Source of the DNA: Bryobacterales bacterium
GTDB lineage: Bacteria > Cyanobacteriota > Vampirovibrionia > Obscuribacterales > Obscuribacteraceae
Length of the DNA: 10,489 nt
Assembly: GCA_903970295.1 (NCBI GenBank)
Contig: CAJCHQ010000932.1
Location: 1 to 10,489, forward strand
Direction: 5' to 3'
Positions within the stretch are counted from its first letter, which is position 1; every line of letters begins with the position of its first letter. The position numbers and the translations under genes were made by a program. The notes under the pieces were generated by a model. The model ran no database searches and was not told the DNA's origin. It worked only from the letters and a program-made list of their open reading frames with translations. Positions 6,182-10,489 of the stretch are shown piece after piece.

Positions 6182-8260
6182 TTGAGGCGATTCTCCGTTC
6201 TGGCAACATTAGCCCTTTTGTCCAGTCAGCCGGCAGTTTGGGCCGGCGTCGATGGCACAATGGATAAAACCCTGCTCGATCGGTACTACCAGGGGGTTAC
6301 TTTTTTTAAGCAGGGCGATCTGGACAAGGCGCTCAGCAGTTTCAGTGCCATCGCTTTGAGCGCACCCTATGATCCACTAGTACATTTGAGTCTGGCTGCC
6401 GTTCTGCAACAGCACGGTGACATCGAAAGTGCGATCGCTGAGTTCAAAAGGGCAATCGCCATTAGACCGACAGATGCTTTCGCCAGAGAGAGCCTTGGCG
6501 TTCTGTATCAGGGTCAAGGTCGAATGTCAGAAGCGATTCAGGAGTACCAACAAGCGATTAATTTGCGCCCAGATGTGCCTCTATTACACCTGAATCTGGG
6601 CATCGCGCAACGCATCGTTGGTAATAAGGATGCGGCGATTGCCGAGTTGCAAAAGGTTCTTCAGCACTACCCGGACCAACTGCGAGCCCGAGCTCAACTG
6701 GCGGCGGCTTATCAGGACAAGGGCAACTACCAAGAAGCCAGCGTCGAATACAAACGAATTCTCGCCTCTGATTCGCACAACTTCTCGATTCTCTACAATC
6801 TCGGCACATGCGCACTGGCTCTTAAAAATTATCAAGAAGCTGCAGATGTATTCATTCAGGCGGTGAAAGCCGATAGCAAAGTGGCATCCGCCTACGCCAT
6901 GCTGGCCACTGCTCAAACCAAACTCGGTCAATACGACGCTGCCGCCGACCAGTTGCGCAAGGCGATTTCACTGAAGAACGACCAATCAGATTGGCACGCA
7001 GAATTAGGCGACATTCTGACGAAAAAGAAAGACTATGATAACGCAATTAGTGAGTATCGCCAGGCGCAAAGTCTAAATCCCAAGGACCTCGACGCTGCTT
7101 TCAGCCTCGGTTACCTGTTGCAAATGAAAGGCGACTTGACCGGAGCAGGGGATGCATTTCAACATGTCGTCAGCCTTAATTCGAGCAACGAAAATGCCCA
7201 CTTCAATTTGGGCATCATCAGACAAAAACAGAGAGATTTGCCCGCCTCGGAACAAGAATTCAAACAGGCGATCGCGCTCAATCCCAACGACGGGCAGGCC
7301 TTGATTAATCTCGGCCGGACTTACTTGCTCCAGAATGATCTCAGCCAAGCTGTCGCTTTATATCGACAAGGCTTGAGTATCGAGCCCAATGACGCAGCGG
7401 CTTTCTTGGAATTGGGACAGACCTTGATCCAAACCAAAGATTATGTCGGTGCCCGCTCGTCTCTGGAATCAGCCCAGGCTCTGGCTCCATTCGACCGCAA
7501 CACAATGGTGGCAATGGCCTCGCTTGATGGTGCGGAAGGCAATTTCGTCAAAGCAGAAATGGACCTTCGCCAAATAATCGAACGCTTCCCTAACGATGCG
7601 AAAGCACTGCAGATGTTGGCCGAAAATTTGGAAAGCCAGGGCAAGGGTGCTCAGGCTATTGAAATCTATCAAAAAATTGTGCAAACCAATCCTAATTCAG
7701 CCGATGCATACAACGATCTCGGCTTAGCAATGCAAAGACACGGCGAGAATTCGGCCGCCGTGCCTCAGTATCGAAAAGCGCTCGAGCTCAATCCTAATCT
7801 GGTGGAAGCACATATCAATCTCGGCAATGTTTTCTTGTCGCAGAAAGATTATGCTGCGGCTGCCAGTGAATATCAAACAGCGCTTGCGGCTAAGCCTGAT
7901 AATGTTTTGGCACATTACAATTACGGTCTGGTTCTTACCGGACAGAATAATATGGATGCCGCCATGGAACAGTATCGCCAGGCACTAAGGGTTGATCCGA
8001 ATTATTCGAATGCATACTATGCAATCGCTTTGTTGTACCAGGCGCAAAATAATGTTGCCGATGCCGTGACTTCGTTCGAGAAATATCTGGCCTTGGAACC
8101 GGCCGGCACGTATAGCGATAATGTTCGATCTAGTCTCGATAAGATCAGGCAAGCGACCGGACAGGGGCCGACGGATGCAAGTGCTAATTCGCAGCAGGCG
8201 CCACCGGCTACGGTGCCGAATGGCAGCGCGAATAGTGCTTCCGGGAGCAGTCCGTTGTAG
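6182..8260 (+). CDS. Exported protein of 18 tandem tetratricopeptide repeats
   Basis: A 692-residue protein. Residues 1-21 (MRRFSVLATLALLSSQPAVWA) are a Sec signal peptide, with likely cleavage after AWA. From Leu31 to residue 642 the chain divides exactly into 18 units of 34 residues with no insertion, each with the TPR pattern (small or aromatic residue at 8, Gly/Ala at about 15 and 20, Pro near 32), for example units ending IAIRPTD, LELNPNL and LRVDPNY. The last 50 residues are Ala/Ser/Gln/Pro-rich and probably disordered. TPR arrays bind peptides or proteins, so a periplasmic scaffold or outer-membrane-facing adaptor is likely; there is no catalytic domain, and the partner is unknown. O-GlcNAc-transferase-like and secretion-type TPR proteins share such arrays, but the glycosyltransferase domain is absent. 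TTG start with AGGGGG 8 bases upstream. Transcribed alone and ended by the hairpin at 8282-8337. Confidence 0.93.
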   Translation: MRRFSVLATLALLSSQPAVWAGVDGTMDKTLLDRYYQGVTFFKQGDLDKALSSFSAIALSAPYDPLVHLSLAAVLQQHGDIESAIAEFKRAIAIRPTDAFARESLGVLYQGQGRMSEAIQEYQQAINLRPDVPLLHLNLGIAQRIVGNKDAAIAELQKVLQHYPDQLRARAQLAAAYQDKGNYQEASVEYKRILASDSHNFSILYNLGTCALALKNYQEAADVFIQAVKADSKVASAYAMLATAQTKLGQYDAAADQLRKAISLKNDQSDWHAELGDILTKKKDYDNAISEYRQAQSLNPKDLDAAFSLGYLLQMKGDLTGAGDAFQHVVSLNSSNENAHFNLGIIRQKQRDLPASEQEFKQAIALNPNDGQALINLGRTYLLQNDLSQAVALYRQGLSIEPNDAAAFLELGQTLIQTKDYVGARSSLESAQALAPFDRNTMVAMASLDGAEGNFVKAEMDLRQIIERFPNDAKALQMLAENLESQGKGAQAIEIYQKIVQTNPNSADAYNDLGLAMQRHGENSAAVPQYRKALELNPNLVEAHINLGNVFLSQKDYAAAASEYQTALAAKPDNVLAHYNYGLVLTGQNNMDAAMEQYRQALRVDPNYSNAYYAIALLYQAQNNVADAVTSFEKYLALEPAGTYSDNVRSSLDKIRQATGQGPTDASANSQQAPPATVPNGSANSASGSSPL

Positions 8261-8281
8261 ATGGTCGCAGGGAGTCGATCG

Positions 8282-8337
8282 GGAAAGGGGGGCTGATTTT
8301 GGCCAGACCCACCCAACCCCAAAATCAGCGCCTTTCC
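8282..8337. terminator. Strong hairpin between the convergent TPR and GNAT genes
   Basis: An 11-bp perfect stem, GCTGATTTTGG (8292-8302) with CCAAAATCAGC (8319-8329), around a 16-base loop. A further 7-bp outer stem, GGAAAGG (8282-8288) with CCTTTCC (8331-8337), lies beyond a small internal loop. A pyrimidine-rich TTTCTT follows on the plus strand. It lies 20 bases past the TPR stop and 23 bases from the GNAT stop, so it probably ends transcription in both directions, more clearly for the TPR gene. Confidence 0.75.
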
Positions 8338-8360
8338 TTTCTTGTTCGCGACCACGATAA

Positions 8361-8861
8361 TCAACTATGGGATTGGCTCGTTTCCAAGCTTGTTAAGGCG
8401 GTCATGCCGTTTCGGTCGAGGCGCTGACTGAGCCAGCTTGAGAGGGATGAGGCACCGATGCGTTGATAGAAATCGAGGGCGGTTTGATTGGAGGTGAGGA
8501 CGTTCCAGTCGATGCGAGCGCACTGGCGTTCGAGAGCGAGGCTTGCCAGAGCGCAGAGGAGCATTTTGCCGACGCCGGCGCCGCGGTATTGATCGCAGAC
8601 ATAGAAGTCCTCTAGATAGATGCCGCGCTCTCCTTCCCAGGTCGAATAGTTGTGGAAGAAGAGGGCAAAGCCGACCAAATTATTACTTTCTTCGGCGATC
8701 AGGCATTCGAAAGGTGGGGTCGGGCTGAGCATCTGATTTCGTAGCTGGTCAGAGGTGATGCGCACAGCATTGGGTTGTCCTTGAAATGCAGCTAGATCGC
8801 AAATCAATTGCCAGAGCTGGGTAGCGTCATCTGGAAGGGCCAGCCTTATGTCAATAGTCAC
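8361..8861 (-). CDS. GNAT N-acetyltransferase, spermidine/spermine N1-acetyltransferase-like
   Basis: A 166-residue single-domain GNAT enzyme; it would transfer acetyl from acetyl-CoA to an amine, in the cytosol. The acetyl-CoA loop is R93-G-A-G-V-G98, following YLEDFYVCDQY. The order and wording resemble human SSAT strongly: LIAEES..LVGFALFF, WEGERGIYLEDFYV, YRGAGVGKMLL, and LDFYQRIGASSLSS. Glu84 and Tyr132 fall where SSAT has its catalytic Glu92 and Tyr140. Polyamines are therefore the first guess for substrate, but the same subfamily includes thialysine acetyltransferases and other bacterial amine acetylators, so specificity is open. GTG start with AGGAGA (8868-8873) six bases upstream. 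A TGTA-N8-TACA box and a TAN3T -10 lie upstream. Length is close to the 171 residues of SSAT. Confidence 0.85.
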   Translation of the reverse strand: MTIDIRLALPDDATQLWQLICDLAAFQGQPNAVRITSDQLRNQMLSPTPPFECLIAEESNNLVGFALFFHNYSTWEGERGIYLEDFYVCDQYRGAGVGKMLLCALASLALERQCARIDWNVLTSNQTALDFYQRIGASSLSSWLSQRLDRNGMTALTSLETSQSHS

Positions 8862-8928
8862 GTTGTCTCTCCTGATTGGGGTGAAACATCAGGCTAGCGA
8901 GAACAAATACCGATGTAAAATTACGGCG

Positions 8929-8969
8929 AATTTAGTGCATATATGGCACAATATGTAATGTTTATTACA
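8929..8969 (-). promoter_or_regulatory. NtcA/CRP-type operator and -10 box in front of the GNAT gene
   Basis: TGTAATGTTTATTACA (8954-8969) is a perfect inverted repeat containing GTA-N8-TAC, the NtcA consensus of cyanobacteria and a CRP/FNR-family type site. Reading the minus strand, exactly 20 nt separate it from TAAATT (8934-8929), which fits the TAN3T -10 box. GTAN8TAC-N20-24-TAN3T is the known layout of NtcA-activated promoters. Transcription would start near 8922, about 60 bases before the GTG. A shorter GTAA-N2-TTAC element lies at 8915-8924 near that start. The box is also 28 bases before the ACT gene, where it could repress. The regulator's identity is inferred. Confidence 0.5.
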
Positions 8970-8997
8970 CGAAGAAAAATAGCTGGATTTCTTAGCG

Positions 8998-9654
8998 ATG
9001 CTGAAAGTCACTGATTTAGTGCGTTCCCACCTGATGTCGTCTGAAATCGCACTGAGCGCACTTTCGAGCGGCTATTTGAATTTCTCGGCATACGCGGCTT
9101 TGATCCAGCCGGAAATCGAACGGACGGCACGCAAGCCGGTTAGACCCGGCACAATCGTCGTTGCCCTGTCTCGGATCGCGAAATCTTTGTCTGCTGAAAA
9201 AAGGCCGCCCTTGTTACCACCGACCAAAATCGAGAACATCTCGGTCAAGACAGGCTTAGTTGAAATCGCCTTCGACAAAACCAAAGTCAATCGAGATCGG
9301 TTGCAGCGTCTGTATCAAGACAATACATTTATCTCCGCCGATTTCTTCACGGTCACTCACGGCGTTGGCGAGCTATCGATTGTCATCCCCGAAGCATTTA
9401 AAAAAGCGGTTTTGAAAGTTTATGGCCATCAACAACCAAAGTTGATTTTGGAAAACCTGGCCAGTCTGACGCTACGGTATGACGAGAAAAATATTCACAC
9501 GCCAAACATTACATTTGCGGTATTGCGCCCGCTGGCTCTAAAACGAATCAACATCGTAGAAATAGTGTCCACTTTCACGGAGCTGACTTTCATCCTTCAT
9601 CACGATGATCTGCAAGAAGCGTTTCTGACACTCAATCCAATTTTTCAAAAGTGA
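8998..9654 (+). CDS. ACT-domain protein of unknown function, 218 aa
   Basis: Soluble, with no signal peptide. Residues 1-65 are helical and look like a small helix-turn-helix-type module: VTDLVRSHLM, then SSGYLNFSAYAALIQPEIE and GTIVVALSRIAKSL. Residues about 78-145 alternate short strands and helices (IENISVKTGLVEIAFD, GVGELSIVIPE). The last 50 residues, from ITFAVLRPLALKRINIVEI through TELTFILHHDDLQEAF, read as an ACT domain like the C-terminal ones of aspartokinases; ACT domains usually bind amino acids and control their host protein. The architecture recalls uncharacterised archaeal and bacterial 'ACT-domain' proteins. A ligand sensor or regulator is plausible but unproven. ATG start; only a weak ribosome site. 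Its stop codon abuts the stop of the convergent barrel gene. Confidence 0.85.
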   Translation: MLKVTDLVRSHLMSSEIALSALSSGYLNFSAYAALIQPEIERTARKPVRPGTIVVALSRIAKSLSAEKRPPLLPPTKIENISVKTGLVEIAFDKTKVNRDRLQRLYQDNTFISADFFTVTHGVGELSIVIPEAFKKAVLKVYGHQQPKLILENLASLTLRYDEKNIHTPNITFAVLRPLALKRINIVEIVSTFTELTFILHHDDLQEAFLTLNPIFQK

Positions 9655-9672
9655 TCATAGTCGGCTGATCAC
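9651..9672. terminator. Hairpin spanning the two convergent stop codons
   Basis: GTGATCA (9651-9657), an 8-base loop, then TGATCAC (9666-9672): a perfect 7-bp stem. It includes the TGA of the ACT gene (9652-9654) and the TGA of the barrel gene (9657-9655), which meet in TGATCA. On the minus strand TTTT follows two bases after the stem, so it may end the barrel-gene transcript. With 7 bp and a short T-run it would be weak. Confidence 0.5.
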
Positions 9673-10489
9673 AGGCAGCCGATCGAATCTAAACGAATAG
9701 CCCACTCCGAGAAATGCGGCCGGCGCCGCTTGATTCATGCCAAAACCACATTGCAAGTCCACTTGATTGTTCTTATTCACTTTGCGCACTACACCGAAGT
9801 GGGCAATATTGCTGGGAGCAGCCCGTTGCGTGTAGAAGCCTGCATATTCGAGAAAGATGGAGGTTCGTTTGCCTATAGCTCGGCTGGCCAGACAAAAATT
9901 CTGCCACTGCATGTCTCTGCCGTCGATTAAAATCAAAGACTGCATGCCCCCAATCGACCAATTTTTTGTCACACCCTTTGTCCACGGCATGCGCACCACA
10001 GGCTGCACACCGCCACCGGAAATCAGTCGCCGACCTGTCGGCACCGTGACACCGCCGATCAAAGAAACAGTTAGATCCTTGAAGAATGGTCCAAACTGAT
10101 GTTTGATTCCGGGCTCGGTGATGTCAGCAACACCGTTCTGAAAAGTGCTTGAAGAAGAGGTCGAGAAGGGGCTGCCTGTGCTCTGGGCGACGGCGGCGCT
10201 GGATCTGTCTAGTGAGGAGGCCTGGGTGTAATACATCACCCATTGCGGCACAAAAACTTGCAGCTCCGTGCGCTGAGTTATGCCCAAACGAAGTTCGGTT
10301 TCGGACATATCATAATAGTTGACGCCATGCTGAAAATGCTGATAGAGAGTGCCATTTTCAAATTGCAAACTGCCTTTAGGCACCGTAATCGGTGAATCCA
10401 TGAAACTGGGGCGATTTGTATCGATGTCATCATCTTGAGTCAATGCAGAGGCGGAGCTATTCGCAGCGAAACAAGCGATGAGCCAAAGT
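9655..10489 (-). CDS. Outer-membrane beta-barrel protein, MetA-pathway-of-phenol-degradation type (partial, 5' end off the window)
   Basis: The frame is open to the right edge and gives 277 residues in the window. A TTG at 10443 is not the real start: the codons before it read LWLIACFAANSSASA, the hydrophobic core and A-x-A cleavage site of a signal peptide, so the true start is a few residues past 10489. After cleavage comes NRPSFMDSPITVPKGSLQFENG, cut here as RPSFMDSPITVPKGSLQ, the typical opening of the Pfam family named for a phenol degradation pathway. Then come alternating strands such as ELRLGITQRTELQVFVPQ, LTVSLIGGVTVPTGRR and HFGVVRKVNKNNQVDLQCG, ending in GVGYSFRFD. A Ser/Thr-rich extracellular loop lies in the middle. 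The family name does not prove a role in phenol metabolism; most members are uncharacterised barrels, perhaps channels. Confidence 0.8.
   Translation of the reverse strand, partial: LWLIACFAANSSASALTQDDDIDTNRPSFMDSPITVPKGSLQFENGTLYQHFQHGVNYYDMSETELRLGITQRTELQVFVPQWVMYYTQASSLDRSSAAVAQSTGSPFSTSSSSTFQNGVADITEPGIKHQFGPFFKDLTVSLIGGVTVPTGRRLISGGGVQPVVRMPWTKGVTKNWSIGGMQSLILIDGRDMQWQNFCLASRAIGKRTSIFLEYAGFYTQRAAPSNIAHFGVVRKVNKNNQVDLQCGFGMNQAAPAAFLGVGYSFRFDRLPVISRL

Noticed and set aside
6431..7275. Two GCGATCGC octamers (6431-6438, 7268-7275), the cyanobacterial HIP1 sequence
   Set aside because: Two copies in one gene are more than expected by chance in 10.5 kb (about 0.16 per random sequence of equal base use) but far too few to claim HIP1 enrichment; genome-wide counts would be needed.
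9655..10443. TTG 10443 as the start of the barrel protein
   Set aside because: The frame continues upstream to the window edge and encodes a signal peptide.
1..10489. Mobile element, CRISPR array, toxin-antitoxin, defence or phage genes
   Set aside because: No transposase, integrase, terminal inverted repeats, regularly spaced repeats or characteristic proteins seen on either strand.

Overview
The window reads as ordinary chromosomal DNA from a Gram-negative-type bacterium with an outer membrane: there are three Sec signal peptides and a beta-barrel protein. The repeat architecture of the first gene ('RLxRLExxVFG' repeats), the TTG and GTG starts, the very long TPR protein, the two cyanobacterial-type signals (an NtcA-like box and two GCGATCGC octamers) and a tRNA without encoded CCA together suggest a non-photosynthetic relative of cyanobacteria (Vampirovibrionia/Melainabacteria, perhaps Obscuribacterales). 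That placement is an inference from protein style, not a search result.

Layout, left to right. (1) 1-1565, minus: the 5' 521 codons of a secreted, glycine-rich protein with three copies of an LE/VFG repeat; it runs off the left edge. (2) 1566-1991: divergent intergenic region. (3) 1992-3572, plus: histidine ammonia-lyase (hutH) with an intact MIO triad, standing alone without hutU or hutI. (4) 3701-3772, minus: tRNA-Val(CAC) with its own likely promoter. (5) 3909-5488, minus: putrescine aminotransferase (patA) with an added basic tail, coupled by a TAATG overlap to a 70-residue unknown. (6) 5489-6181: a 693-base intergenic region with a 12-bp palindrome, a 33-bp-spaced repeat pair and the start signals of the next gene. 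(7) 6182-8260, plus: an exported protein made of 18 uninterrupted TPRs, ending at a strong hairpin shared with the convergent gene. (8) 8361-8861, minus: a GNAT acetyltransferase closely resembling spermidine/spermine N1-acetyltransferase. (9) 8998-9654, plus: a small protein with a C-terminal ACT-like domain. (10) 9655-10489, minus: an outer-membrane 'MetA pathway of phenol degradation' type barrel protein whose true start lies beyond the right edge.

Three genes concern amine nitrogen: HutH releases ammonia from histidine, PatA moves the amino group of putrescine to 2-oxoglutarate, and the GNAT may acetylate polyamines. The GNAT/ACT intergenic region carries a perfect TGTA-N8-TACA palindrome, 20 nt from a TAN3T -10 box reading into the GNAT gene, which is the geometry of a class II NtcA-activated promoter. 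This nitrogen-regulation link is the most testable new idea here. I see no mobile element, CRISPR array, prophage or defence system.
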